Shown here: positions 50,231 to 62,314 of the stretch, piece by piece
Layout: every line of letters begins with the position of its first letter
Numbering within the stretch: the stretch's first letter is position 1
Source: Cannabis sativa
Taxonomy: Eukaryota > Streptophyta > Magnoliopsida > Rosales > Cannabaceae
Assembly (NCBI RefSeq): GCF_029168945.1
Contig: NC_083602.1
Coordinates: 79,938,600 to 80,002,599 of the forward strand
DNA: 64,000 nucleotides
Direction of reading: 5' to 3'
Made by a program: the position numbers and the translations under genes
The notes under the pieces: model-generated
What the model was told of the DNA's origin: nothing
The model's input: the letters and a program-made list of their open reading frames with translations, nothing else
Database searches by the model: none

Positions 50231-51090
50231 AGTGGGTTTCGCTGCTGTCTTTGGTGCTTCAGTTTTGAGTTTGGGACAATCCCTTTTGTAATGCCCTGGC
50301 AGGCCACACTGAAAACACCCCTGCCCTTTACACTCCCCCAGATTGTGCTTTTTATAGCTGGGGCACTCTAGGTAAGTGTATCGGGTTTTGGTGCCACTCT
50401 AGCAATTTCCTTGACCCTGGTTCCCCCAGAACCTCTTCTTCTAACCCGAGCCACTGATTGCAGTAGATGCCTTTCTTTTCTGATCAGTGGCGGCTGAGCA
50501 ACTACCTCCCATGCTAAAGCCTGATGCAGGACGGGTAGGAGCCCCACCAATAACCGGAGTCCCACGAGACTCTAAAGTGCACTCAACTTCGCCCTCAGCC
50601 TGCAATACCTTATCCACCATTTCAGTATAGGTTGTACTGTCATCAATAGTGATCATTAAATCGTGTCTGATCTTCACATTCAATCCATCTAGGTACTTCT
50701 CTTTCTTAATAAAATCGGTTGGCACAATTCCCAAGGCCAACCTTGCCAAGCGATCAAATTGAGTCGTGTATTCAGTAACACTCATGTTCTCCTTCTGAGT
50801 AAGCTGGGTGAACTCTTTTCTTTTAGCACTTCTGACTGCCTCATTGTAATATTAGGCATTGAACAGTTCCTACAACTTTTCCCAGGACATTATGGTAACA
50901 TCATGAATCATGGACACCATATCCCACAAAACTAATGCATCTTCTTGAAATTTGAAAGTGGCACATGCCACCCTATCATTACAAGTGACGCCCATAAAAT
51001 TCAAGATCCTGGTAATCACTATTAGCCATTGCTTGGGTTTCATGACATCAGGACCTCCCCGGAAAACTGGAGGTGCCTGCTTACGGAACC
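50231..51090 (-). pseudogene. G3 gag remnant
   Basis: On the minus strand: gag domain with [19 protein letters not shown] (50441-50785), a Gly/Ser-rich linker, and an intact-looking CCHC knuckle (about 50275-50330, C-X2-C-X4-H-X4-C). Stops and small indels interrupt it. It is cut at 51090 before the N-terminal about 100 codons. Confidence 0.82.
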
Positions 51091-52046
51091 GAATTTACCA
51101 AGTAAATTCCCTAACTTATTAATTCTTCGTTGAATCCACGCATAGAACTTAGAATTGCACTCTCAGTATATAGAATGCTCTATATGTTCCACGATATAGA
51201 TACGTCGTTAGTTATCCATTGTTATAATCCTAATTTGATCAATGACCCTCTAATATATGATCTACATTGAATGGGCACTAAGTTACCGTTACACCTTCAA
51301 TGTATTTTGTCCTTAAAACACTTAGCTCCGTATAAATAATGTTTCAGCGAAGTGAAATGAGATCTCCACCATTTATCTCTGTTTAGCCAAGCTCGAAGGA
51401 TATCATCGTTTCACTTCTAAATTCCTATAAAAGTTATAGACTCCATATTTATGTTAGCGCTCCCACTCAATTATACTATCATGTTCCCAAAATGTACATA
51501 TCACCCTGACCCAAAAGTAGGCTTAACTAACTAATCAAAGAACATGTATAATACTCTTGAGATCGAACCTAAACATATCGGGATTAAGATCATTTGATCT
51601 AGGATCAACAAGTGATATTGAATTGAATAGATATGACGGTAAATTTTAACAAATCTAATCAAAGTTCAATATCGGCCCCTTCCGATGTATACTCCATACA
51701 TCCGATGCTGGTAAACTTTGCCAATGCCCTGGAAAAGACGTAACACTTATCCAAGGTGTAAGAATACCTATCGGTGATTATCATGTCAGTCTAAATCCAG
51801 TGAACTGACAAATCAGGGAATAAACTTTCGAACATATAATTAAGATTATATTCCACTATGTTGACAACACTATAATCATTAACAAATTCATATGTTATGG
51901 ACTTAAATAGAATTCATACATTATGTACATATAATCATGAAATAAATCATGTGAACCATGCAACATAAAATGTTATTTCTGATCTTTATTAATAAGTAAA
52001 TCTGATTATATTGAAATGAGTTTTATTTAGGGCATAAAACCCAACA
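51091..52046 (-). mobile_element. Truncated 3' LTR of copia-derived element F
   Basis: First 956 bp of the family LTR in minus orientation. The distal end is missing: the LTR sequence starts abruptly at AATTTACCAAGTAAATTCCC directly against G3 gag, with a one-base overlap (G). The right end CCCAACA is followed by the polypurine tract of F. Part of it might instead derive from LTR H, because F seems to have inserted into H. Confidence 0.8.
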
Positions 52047-52129
52047 AACTCCCACTTGCACTAATATAAAACAAAATGTGCATTTCAAATAATCTCAACA
52101 CCTTGATATACAAATCAAGTGTAGTAGTA

Positions 52130-52720
52130 GTAAACTCCTCGTAATAGTATCTGACAAGTTGAATTAACCACAACCTCTTCTCCACCATTACTCTTCCTTA
52201 ATCACAAAATCCTTGATAATGTGAAATTCCTCTCTATATGTCTACTCTCTTGGGATACTTGATTCTATACTTTTGGCAACAACTTTTGGTTAATCAGGAA
52301 AATAACACTAGTAGTTAAGACAAGTTGGAATGGTGCCATAAATGTATAGAACTTTCCTTAGTGAATAAGTACCTCTCCTGCAACTTTAACATTCAGTCTC
52401 TCTCTGGTAGACCTAGACACTTCAGATAGGCTTTTACACTTCACCAAAATCACTACTCCACCCCCAGAGTAATCACCATCTTATCAGCAGACTTTCTAGC
52501 ACAAAGGCAAGTTTCGAAATTTGATGTGGTGTAGTCTAAGAGTTTTAAACACACCCTTATAGACTAACATATAGTTCCTCTTCTTAATCTTAAGATTTAC
52601 TTGATTGTCTTCCAATGTTCCTCTCCTGGATTAATCTGATACCTACTCATTACTCCCACTCAACAGCAGGTGTCTGGTCTAAGGCATACTAAAGCATATC
52701 TGAGACCTCTCACTGCTGAT
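52130..52720 (-). pseudogene. Decayed copia RNase H (element F)
   Basis: The clearest of the three copies: on the minus strand, RGLRYALVCLRPDTCC, stop, VGVMSRYQINPGEEHWKTIK, stop, ILRLRRGTIC (52561-52712). RPD and NPGEEHW are closer to the copia consensus than in B. The stops after PDTCC and after TIK are shared with A and B. Confidence 0.75.
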
Positions 52721-54778
52721 TTAAGAAATTCTTTCATGACTTTATCTTTTCTGAAATAGTTGAGACTTTTCCTTAGATAAATAAAATCTATGCCTAGAAG
52801 TGGAGAAGCTTCTATAGATTGCCATTAGAAAGAAAATGCTTCAGCATCTTACTAAAGTAAGTTGCTTGCATTGGAGTAAGTAATTACCAGGTATACCACA
52901 AGCCATAGGTTTAGATAAACTCAAACCTATAATACTAGGAACAGGAAGTTTTGTTAAGTCCATTGAATAGACTTATTAACAAAAATTTCCTTTTATGTCC
53001 TTGTAATAGAAAACTTTAGGTTATTCCATGCGATTGGATCAAATAATAGTTCTATTGGATTTTCTTCTTAGTTTCTTATCTTGACAATCCATTACTTGTT
53101 TAAACTCACAATGGATTTTAATCACTAGTGTCTTCCAAGTCATAAGAAGTGAAGTTCCCTGAAACTCTCCCACTACGACAAGGTTCCGTGAATTATGTCT
53201 AAGGAAACTAAATGGTATTAACCTCTTCGGTTGTGACAAGACAACAGAGGCAGTGGGATCATCATATGTCAAATAAGATGATAGAACACTTTTGGAATCA
53301 AGAAATAAATATCTCCTTTATTTGCTACTTTATTTTCAGACTTAGTCACTTTCTTAGAAAAGTAGTATTTGTTTAAACAAACACTTTCTTATCTATTGAC
53401 TATGGGATGTTCCACCCCTAATCACTTAGAATAGCTAACAAACATGAAAACCATGGTTAACAGTTCTAGCTTTTCTTAAGAATTCGATTAGGTCATCCAT
53501 GAATCTAGTAATGATTTACATTAAGTATACAACCATTGCATCATTCTGAAATTGTATTACCATAGAAGGACTTAGGCAACGACTAGTAACTAATCATCAA
53601 TATGCAAATCGAAATTTCTGGGGAAGTAAGTTTGGATATAATTCAAAAATTAATTTAATGATCTTTGAACTGCATATCTACTAACTATTTCTCCACCCCT
53701 ATCAGTTCGCAAGATCTTTAACCTTGTTACCATTATTAGAAATTCATGAAATTTTTCAAACATTTCAAATTTCTTTTGCATAAGGTAAAATCTAGAGTGA
53801 TCGTTTTAAGAATACAACGAAAACTCATATCTACCCCTGAATGTACATCCATCTATGAATAAGATGATTATACTTTCAGTGGATATAGGCATATTAACTT
53901 TTTGCAGAGAATCATCTTGTCAAAACCACTATGAACAAGATACAAATGCCATAGATTTATAAAATATGTGGTTGTATCTTTTGATGACTTCAGTTTAGTT
54001 ACATCCAAGAGTTCTTAGAATAGTGCAAGTGGATTCTGGTCACAGAATGCTAAACTCATACAGTTTGAATCCATTGATAGAAAATGGTTATGAAACACTT
54101 GTGAAAGTGTAACTGTATAATGAGTAATTCTTTCTTGGACCACCACTACTAATTTAACTCTAAGTTGATTTGCCCATACAAGTAGGAGATTTCTAAGATT
54201 GAGGATTTATATCATTTGGGGATAGAGTTTCGGGAATATAATCAAGTTCTTCATTTAATTTCTTAAGAAAAAATATAAAATGACATGAAAAGATTTATAG
54301 ACCATTCATCCAATGATATGTTGTTGAGCTAATTCGAAATGAATAAGCTAAGAGGAATTAGGATAATTTCGTTTTTAATAAGAATCCAACGATGCTCCAA
54401 TTAGCGAGAGTCAAAGTAATCTTATTTATACAATCTTCTTGTTTCATATTGTAAAATACTAGTCTAAGGTGTCATCAATTGACGAACAACTAGATGTTGC
54501 ATATACAATATGTATAATTCGAGATCTAACACTATTATGTTGTTCTAATGGTGAAAATCCATTAGGGATTTATCTCATTAGAAAAACAAGCCAAGTTAGA
54601 CCAACAATGAAGATTCGAAATTAAACTACAATTTAATAACAGAAAATAACATGGTTTAATATAAATTCATACACAATTCAGAAATTATTAAGCATATAGC
54701 AAGTAGGAATGACAAGTGAAAATACTAAAACATACAATCCTAAATAATTTCCAAGGTCTTCAACAAACTGATATCAAT

Positions 54779-54912
54779 GTCCCGTTTAGGCGAGAGTCAA
54801 AGCTACCATCCATTGAATAGAGTTGTCAGCTCATCTAAAATGATAAACATTCTAGCAACCTTTTATTTGATCAAGATTGGAATCCGCGTTGCCCCGTTTA
54901 GGCGAGAGTCAA
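54779..54912 (-). repeat. Duplicated 22-bp motif, element F
   Basis: GTCCCGTTTAGGCGAGAGTC plus AA at 54779-54800, and a one-mismatch copy (GCCCCG start) at 54891-54912; starts 112 bp apart. Third occurrence of this pair in the window. Confidence 0.8.
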
Positions 54913-55149
54913 GGCTATTCTATCTTATGAGCTTCCACCATTGTTTCATATTCTTGCAAGTCTTATACAGTCGCCACCATTAGGGTGATCAATACTATAT
55001 AAAAAACTTACAAGATTACTTATCTTTCGAGATTAAACGGTGCTAACTTTCTAATGAACGTTCCTCCATTAGGGAGGATTACTCATTAAAACAATAGCTA
55101 TGTAAAACCAACAATGGAGACCGAATGTCCTAATAATAATAAAGCTCAT

Positions 55150-56390
55150 TATTTAATTAAGGTTGTATTTTCTCCTAATATTTATTTTAATCAATTTATT
55201 TTAAATATATATTTATTTATTTAAAATTTCCAATTTAGAATAAAAAAAAATTCTAAATATAAACTTTAATTTAATATTTATAAATTATACTTAGATGGAT
55301 ATGAAAATAACGTGAATTATTTCCATCTTAGTAATAATTTCCATAAATATTTAGAAAATTATTCAATTTAAGTTGTTTCAAAATTAATTTAAATTAATTT
55401 ACAACTCAAATTTAATTTTCTGTAAATATATATTGCATTTCAAAAAATGAAGTGTATAAGAATACTACTTTCGAAAATGCTTTAAAATAAAATAAAAATA
55501 AATCCTTGAAAATTGCTCTAATTTTATGTTGGCCCAAAATTAATTAATAAAAATTAATTTTCAACATAAAAATATAATTTTCTTATTTAATTAAATATCT
55601 AAGAAAATTTTCAAATATTTAAGTATCATGAGTAAAAATAAACTTAAATATTAATTTTCTATTTAATTAAATATAGTAGAAAAATACTTCAAGCAAAACA
55701 GATAATAACTATCTAGACTTTCATGGACTAATTAATTCAATTTCTTATTATAATACATTTTAGTTCATTTATTTTATTTAATCATTAAATGAAAAAATCA
55801 TTGATTTAAGTTTGTCCAAAATTAAAATAAATAATTTTCAACTTTAATCTATTTTCCAAATAAAATTCGAAATTTCTGCATTAAAGAAATGCAATTTCGA
55901 AATTTTGGGAAAAAGATTAATAAAATAAAATAAAATATATTTTGAAAATTATTCAGATTTAAGTTATTCTGAAATAAGATTCCAAACTTAAGATAATTTT
56001 CAAGTTTAATTAAATAACATAAAAATAACAATATTTAAGTATCAAGATGAAAATTAACTTAGATATTGAAATTTTCAATTTAATTAAATGTATTAAATTC
56101 AAGAAATAAATAATTAAGTATAGAGGAAACTTAATTATTAATTCTAGTTTAATACTAGGAAAATATACTAAACTTAGATTGTACCAAAATTAATTATTAA
56201 ACAATTAATTTCAAAATCAATGATATTTTCCTATTTAATATTAGAAATAATAACTAGTATAGAAATAACTATCTAGAATATATATCATTAACTAAGTTTT
56301 TTTCTAAAATTAACTTTAAAATATTAAATGAAAAAAAATTCATATATTTTAAAAGTTAATTATGTTGCTAATTCAATTTTAATTAGGTTA
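55150..56390. repeat. AT-rich hairpin-prone tract, element F
   Basis: Shorter counterpart of 3080-4720, same orientation as in copy A, with the same AAGTTT/CAACTT and TTTCTATTTAATTAAATA blocks. Non-coding. Confidence 0.6.
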
Positions 56391-57784
56391 GACTAATATA
56401 ATTAACCTAATACAATTATTTAGATAACGCAAATGGGCATTCACAATTGGGGTAGTTCATGTGAGGGGGAGCTGGGTTCAGTATGTCGTACCCACTTCTA
56501 TTGGCCCCCAACTCTCACACAAGGCCCAAAAGAGAGGAATTGAACCTTTAAATAAATAATTGTTATTCATTGAATAAGCCCAAATCTAATTGGGCCTAAA
56601 TAAAATTACTTATGTCAAATTTTATTTTAGCAACCTAGTCCATTTACTTAGTAAAACTTAAATGGGCTTCCTATATGCATCTAAGCCCAATAGCAAACAT
56701 ATAGGCTCACACAGGTCAAATGATTTGGATGGGCCATATTGACAATTAGACTATGATTAAAATCAGATCATTGGATCTGTCGACAAGTTAATCATAGCAA
56801 TTTAGATCAGATAAATAATAGGTTTGTTTTAAAAAAAAAATTGAATAAACAATATAAAGAAATAAACAAACATTGTCCATGTAACAGATGTGAAATAAGA
56901 TATTAATATAATTAAATTATTATTCTTAAACTAACCAAATAAATGTTAAAAATTTAGGGTTGTTAAAACAAACCTTAAATTTCAAAATAAAGGAAACTAA
57001 TTTTAAAATATATAGGTTTATTTGAATCAAAATAATTTAAATATCAAATAAGATCAATGATTTGAAAGAAAAGAATCTTCAATATAACTTTCAGATCTTA
57101 TAATTTAATAAAATAAACAAATTTAAAATAGATTTAGTTAGATAATTATTATTTTAGGAGTAATAAATGAATATTAATTACCATAATTATATGTCAAAAT
57201 ATCTCAAATTAAGCAATATTAATTCAAATTTCTACAAAAATATATAAGTTATTTAAATATTTAAGATATGATTTATCAATTTCCAATAAGGAAAAAAATG
57301 ATATATATAGAAAATTATCATTTTTAAACTTATAATTTATAAATAATTAAATATTTAACAAAATAACAAATTTTGAATTTGAAAATATTATGGTAAGTAT
57401 ATCTATAAAAATATCTATGTTAATTTCAAATTTATTAATTATTTAATTTGTCATATAAGATAATTTTAATATAATATTTTAAATAAAAAGACAAAGTTAT
57501 CTTTTAATTTAAAATATGTTAAATATCAAAATATCTAATCTTATAATTAAATAATAAATAAATATTAAAGAAGTTAACAAATTTTTAAATCTCACCATAA
57601 TAGGAAATATATAAAATTGGAAATATTCCAAAATGGAAATATTTAAAATCGGAAAAATTCCAAATTAAAAATATTTTAAAATTTGAAATATTTCAATTTA
57701 GAAATATTTAAAAATGGAAAAATGAATTTTGGGAAACAATCCTATAAAAAAAATTGGACTTTTGGAGAAAAACCCCAAAAATTG

Positions 57785-58045
57785 CAATTTGGGATGGCTG
57801 CCCAAGAAGGGCTGCACGTGCAGCCCCAGGAGGCTGCACGTGCAGCCCCAGCAGGCTGCACGCAGCCTCTATACGCACGCGGAAGGGTGACGACGCCGAG
57901 AAAACTCGGTGCCTGCAGCATGCCTGATCGAGGAAACTTGTTCAGCTTCAAGGTTCGTCTGGGCGAGGTCCAGGGACATCGTGAGTTAGTCACGCGCGCG
58001 GATGGGGGGGTGTCCGAGTGCACGAGCACCCACTCGACACCTTGA
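57785..58045. repeat. GC-rich palindromic insert in element F leader
   Basis: A GC-rich island in an otherwise very AT-rich leader. It has two copies of the perfect palindrome GGCTGCACGTGCAGCC plus a partial third, in tandem units of about 25 bp (57808-57870). In copies A and B the same position (about 5925-5975 and 8995-9045) has a different, shorter GC-richer segment with GCGATCGTAGG / GCGATCGCAG and GTACGGACAG / CTGTCCGTAC. Open frames on both strands here are by-products of the GC content. Confidence 0.75.
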
Positions 58046-58322
58046 AATCCCGATTTTTCCAAAAATCATAACGTTTTCGTTTTTCATCGGAATTAAGTTC
58101 CGTAAAAACAAAAATTGCTTAATTTTTCACAAGGAATCCAAATAAAATATTTTAAAAAATAGAAAAAATATGTTTCATGGAAAAAGGTACTGTACAACAT
58201 ATACATTCATCAACTAACACATAAACCACATGAAACCATCCAAATCAACACAAAAACATATAAAACATTGTTTTAATTCATATTTCATGAAAGTAAATCA
58301 TTACCTTGGCTCTCGTACCAGT

Positions 58323-60165
58323 TGTTGGAAATATTTTACCAGGATCTAGATTTACTACCAAGTATATTTGATTAACATCCTAATATGAATTCTAAAATAA
58401 CGAAATAAACACATAAGAGTTTAAGAAAACCTTACATTGGGTGCAGCGGAATATAATGACTCCTTCCATTCAGATCTCTAGCCCTTGATTCCTTTCTGTA
58501 GCAAAGCATAATCAAGATCTGAATCTGGATCTTCTTCTCTCCTTCTTTGATGGTTGATTTTCCATAGTCTTACATACTATGATTCAGGTACCACTTGATG
58601 TGTGTGGGCACTACTCATTCACTCAAGTGTTTCAAAATTTAGAGAGAAGAAAAGAGAGAGAGGGGCGTGTAGCTTTTCTGAGAAAAACTAATGTTCAAAG
58701 TTGTGAATTTCGTGAATCCAGTACTTTCTATTTATAGAATGCCCTCTAGGTTAAGGTTAGAATTTAATGGCATTAAAATAATGAAAACTATAAATGGAAA
58801 TTTCTTGCAATGTGGCTGGCCATACAAAGGGAATTGGGCCTCACTTTGCAACTTTCCCATTTTGTTATTTTTCATTCCCATTTTCTCAAAATTGCCAATT
58901 TTCTAATTTAACCTTTTAAATGTCAATTCTAATTATTTAATAACTTGAAAATAGTTATTAAATAATATTGCCATTTAATATATTTATTAATTTAGACATG
59001 TAAAGTATCTTAATTAATAAATAAACCTAGAATCTCTTTTCTTTATAATTTTGCCCTTGCTTAGTAAAAATTCATAAAGTAGACATAGTCTAATTTTAGA
59101 ATTATAATTGATTAATTAAAATCAATTAACTGAGTCTTACAAGCAGTATGGTGTCAACTAGTATGCGGACCATGGGTCTATATAACCGAGCTTCCAATAA
59201 GTCGAACTGAATTCACCAAGTAAATTTCCTAACTTATTAATTCCTTGTTGAATTTACTCTTAGAACTTAGAATTGCACTCTCAGACATATAGGCTCTATA
59301 TGTTCCATGATATAGACACGTCATTAGTTATCCATTGTTATAATCCTAATGTGATCAATGACCCTCTAATAGATGATCTACATTGAAAAGAAACTAAGTT
59401 ACCGTTACACCTTCAATGTATTTTATCCTTAAAACACTTAGCTCCGTATAAATGATATTTCAGCAAAGTAAAATGAGATCTCCACCATTTATTTCTATTT
59501 AGCCAAGCTCGAAGGATATTATCGTTTCACTTCTAAATCCCTATAGAAGTTATAGATTCCATATTTATGGTAGCGCTCCCACTCAATTATACTATCATGT
59601 TCCCAAAATGTACGTATCACCCTGACCCAAAAGTAGGCTTAACTAACAAATCAAAGAACAGGTATAGTACTCTTGAGATCGAACCTAACCATATAAGGAT
59701 TAAGGTCATTTGATCTAGCATAAACAGGTGATATTGAATTGAATAGATATTTCGGTAAGTTTTAATATATCTAATCAAAGTTCAATATCGCTCCCTTCCG
59801 ATGTATACTCCATACATCCGATACTGGTAAACTTTGCCAATGTCTTGGAAAGGACATAACACTTTTCCAAGGTGTAAGAATACCTATCACTGATTATACC
59901 ATGTCAGTCTAAATCCGGTGTTCTGACAAATCACCAAATAAACTTTCGAACATATAATTAAGATTATATTCCACTGTGCTGACAACACTATAATCTTTAA
60001 CAAATTCATATGTTCTTGACTTAAAAAGAATTCATACATTATATACACATAATCACGAAATAGATCATGTGAACCATGCAACATAAAATGTTATTTTTGA
60101 TCTTTATTAATAAGTAAATCTGATTATATTGAAATGTGTTTTATTTTGGGGCACAAAACCCAACA
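58323..60165 (-). mobile_element. 5' LTR of copia-derived element F (1843 bp)
   Basis: Full LTR in minus orientation from TGTTGGAA (left) to CCCAACA (right), adjacent to the primer-binding site at 58304-58320. It is of the second LTR subtype. The five bases to the right are AGCGC, which are part of another LTR copy (H), so F inserted into H. Confidence 0.9.
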
Positions 60166-60756
60166 AGCGCTCCCACTCAATTATACTATCATGTTCCCAA
60201 AATGTACGTATCACCCTGACCCAAAAGTAGGCTTAACTAACAAACCAAAGAACATGGATAATACTCTTGAGATCGAACCTAAACATATTAGGATTAAGAT
60301 CATTTGATCTAGGATCAACAGGTGATATTGAATTAAATAGATATTACGGTAAATTTTAACAAATCTAATCAAAGTTCAATATCGGCCTCTTCCGATATAT
60401 ACTCCATACATCCAATGCTGGTAAACTTTGCCAATGCCCTGGAAAAGACATAACACTTATCCAAGGTGTAAGAATACCTATCGCTGATTATCAAGTTAGT
60501 CTAAATTCAGTGAACTGACAAATCAGGGAATAAACTTTCGAACATATATTTAAGATTATATTCCACTGTGTTGACAACACTATAATCATCAACAAATTCA
60601 TATGTTCTGGACTGAAATAGAATTCATACATTATGTACATATAATCATGAAATAAATCATGTGAACCATGCAACATAAAATGTTATTTCTGATCTTTATT
60701 AATAAGTAAATTTGATTATATTTAAATGAGTTTTATTTAGGGCATAAAACCCAACA
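60166..60756 (-). mobile_element. LTR fragment H
   Basis: First 591 bp of the same LTR in minus orientation, from AGCGCTCCCACTCAATT to CCCAACA. It is the part of an LTR interrupted by F; the distal part expected beyond F's 3' end is not recognisable, lost with the deletion at 51090. ATTAA follows at 60757. Confidence 0.85.
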
Positions 60757-61383
60757 ATTAATCCCAATAAATGAGTGAAAATTGTTGCTTATTTATTTCA
60801 AAGTATTAGTAGCGAGTCATTACTTCCAGAGACTAGCCCTAATACGAAAGATTCTCTAGCCATTTTTTTAATACCGATGGGAAAAACTATTACTGGTGGA
60901 TCATACTAGTGTTAAACCTATATAAAACCCCCTCTTCATCCTTCAGAACCCTTTCTCCCTTTCTTCTCCTTCTCTTTGGTTGCACAGACCCCTCTCCTCC
61001 TATTTTTTACACCGTCTAGCCATCGCTTTGCCCTCACTCCACCCTCGCTCTATCCTCGCTCCAGCTTCACACTGCCCTCGATCTACCCTCAACAAATATT
61101 TTATGTTTGTATTCTTTTTTATAACTTCCTATAGATAATTTCTAATTCATTTTATCACTCTCATTGTCCTCCTCCATATTTTTAGTCCACGACACCATTG
61201 ACATTCAAAGTTAGGACCATCATCGATTGTCCTCAATATCTGAACCGAACCACTGGACTGCGGTATGTATATCAAATTTATATAATTTTTTGAATGTAGA
61301 TCTTATAAAATATTATAGGTGTAAATATATGTGTTTTGTAGTAATACTTTTTAGTATATTATATTCAATATTATATGTATATA
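60757..61383 (+). promoter_or_regulatory. Unassigned region with promoter-like TATA and CT-rich leader
   Basis: The only stretch of more than 300 bp that I cannot assign to an element. CCTATATAAAACCCC (about 60917) followed by a CT-rich leader (60930-61010) looks like a plant core promoter and 5' untranslated region. A short run of CCCTCGCTC-like repeats follows (61030-61080), then a possible GT splice donor (GCGGTATGTATATC, about 61261). No convincing coding sequence is seen. It could be the 5' end of a former gene or part of another LTR. Confidence 0.3.
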
Positions 61384-62218
61384 TGTTATACCCAAAATTT
61401 GGCTGGAGGACACGTGTCAAGATAAAGGGAATGTGATTGATTCCATTACTTTTTATGGAATAACTCATTAATTATGTAAGTATTAGAGTATATTTGTAAC
61501 CTGCTGACTGTAAGGTGTTAGGCAAGGAATCAATGTACAAACTGGCACTTAGTATATTAGCGAGAAACTATATGTCGCTAAATACGAATAGTGAGGCACC
61601 AAAGAAAGCAACACATATCAATCGTGAAAGTCCTTAGAGTACAATGAACAAACTAAGTGTAAAAGTCAGATCGACTCAAGAACAAGTAAAGGAGGTGACC
61701 GTCTCAATATGGGAAGACTTCATATAACATCATTGCGTTAGCATCGGTGAGGCTTACAATCTTGTCGAGCCAGAAGATAGCATTCAAACAAACCTTGAAG
61801 AATTCTTTGACGATAAGAACCGCGATCAACACCAAACAAACATCATCGACCTCAGAAGGAAGAATGATCTCAACTTTTGATTAAGATTAATGGAACCACG
61901 TTTCTGTATTAAATCCCACGATTTTAGGGATAATTGTCGTAAACATATTCAGGTCAACTTTGTAATTAACTGTCCACTATGTAATTATAAATAGTGATAA
62001 ACAAGATCAAAAAAGGGACGAAAAAAATCATACAAGAGAGTTCCTAAAAAACAATCAGAAATCTAAATAAGTTTAACTCGTGAACTGTGAAGAATTTTAA
62101 CTGCAAAACCACGTAAAAACCCCTGTGTTTATATCTTTATTTTTATAGCTTTTATTTTTTTCTGTGTGAAATCAATATTGTGAGGCTCAAACTTAGTTAA
62201 CAAAAATCTGCGTTAACA
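61384..62218 (+). mobile_element. 5' LTR of gypsy element I (835 bp)
   Basis: Starts TGTTATACCCAAAATTTGG and ends CTGCGTTAACA. A TATAAATA box is at 61986-61993. It is followed by TTTTGGTACTTTCATTGAGAG, where a primer-binding site should be (matching tRNA not identified), and by a gag-like frame from about 62315. No second LTR is available, so the boundaries rest on TG...CA ends and context. Confidence 0.65.
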
Positions 62219-62314
62219 TTTTGGTACTTTCATTGAGAGCCTCTTTGAAAAAAGCTCAAAAAAAACCCTTCGTTCTTTTGAAGAAAAACAACCTCTTTCA
62301 CGGCTGAAAATCCA

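Larger units (their letters stand above)
41091..51090 (-). mobile_element. Ty3/gypsy chromovirus G3 (Tekay type), old, 5' end lost, two LTR insertions
   Basis: Minus-strand relative of G1/G2: 3' LTR 41091-43052 and gag-pol relics 43053-51090, split by solo copia LTRs at 45397-47255 and 47390-49236. It ends at 51090, within the sequence for the [10 protein letters not shown] region of gag, where copia F's truncated LTR begins. Leader, primer-binding site and 5' LTR are gone. TTTGT precedes the LTR as possible target duplication. More diverged from G1 and G2 than they are from each other. Confidence 0.88.
52047..58322 (-). mobile_element. Copia-derived element F, internal region
   Basis: 6.3-kb internal region in minus orientation: polypurine tract rc (AACTCCCACTT at 52047), decayed RNase H (52130-52720), the duplicated 22-bp motif (54779 and 54891), an AT hairpin tract (55150-56390), an AT-rich leader, a GC-rich insert (about 57785-58045), and primer-binding site 58304-58320 (minus strand TGGTACGAGAGCCAAGG). 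Same layout as copies A and B, without any intact gene. Confidence 0.85.

Noticed and set aside
57683..58062. 120- and 106-codon frames on both strands near 57.7-58.06 kb
   Set aside because: They arise from the GC-rich palindromic island and overlap on opposite strands; their composition is repeat-driven.
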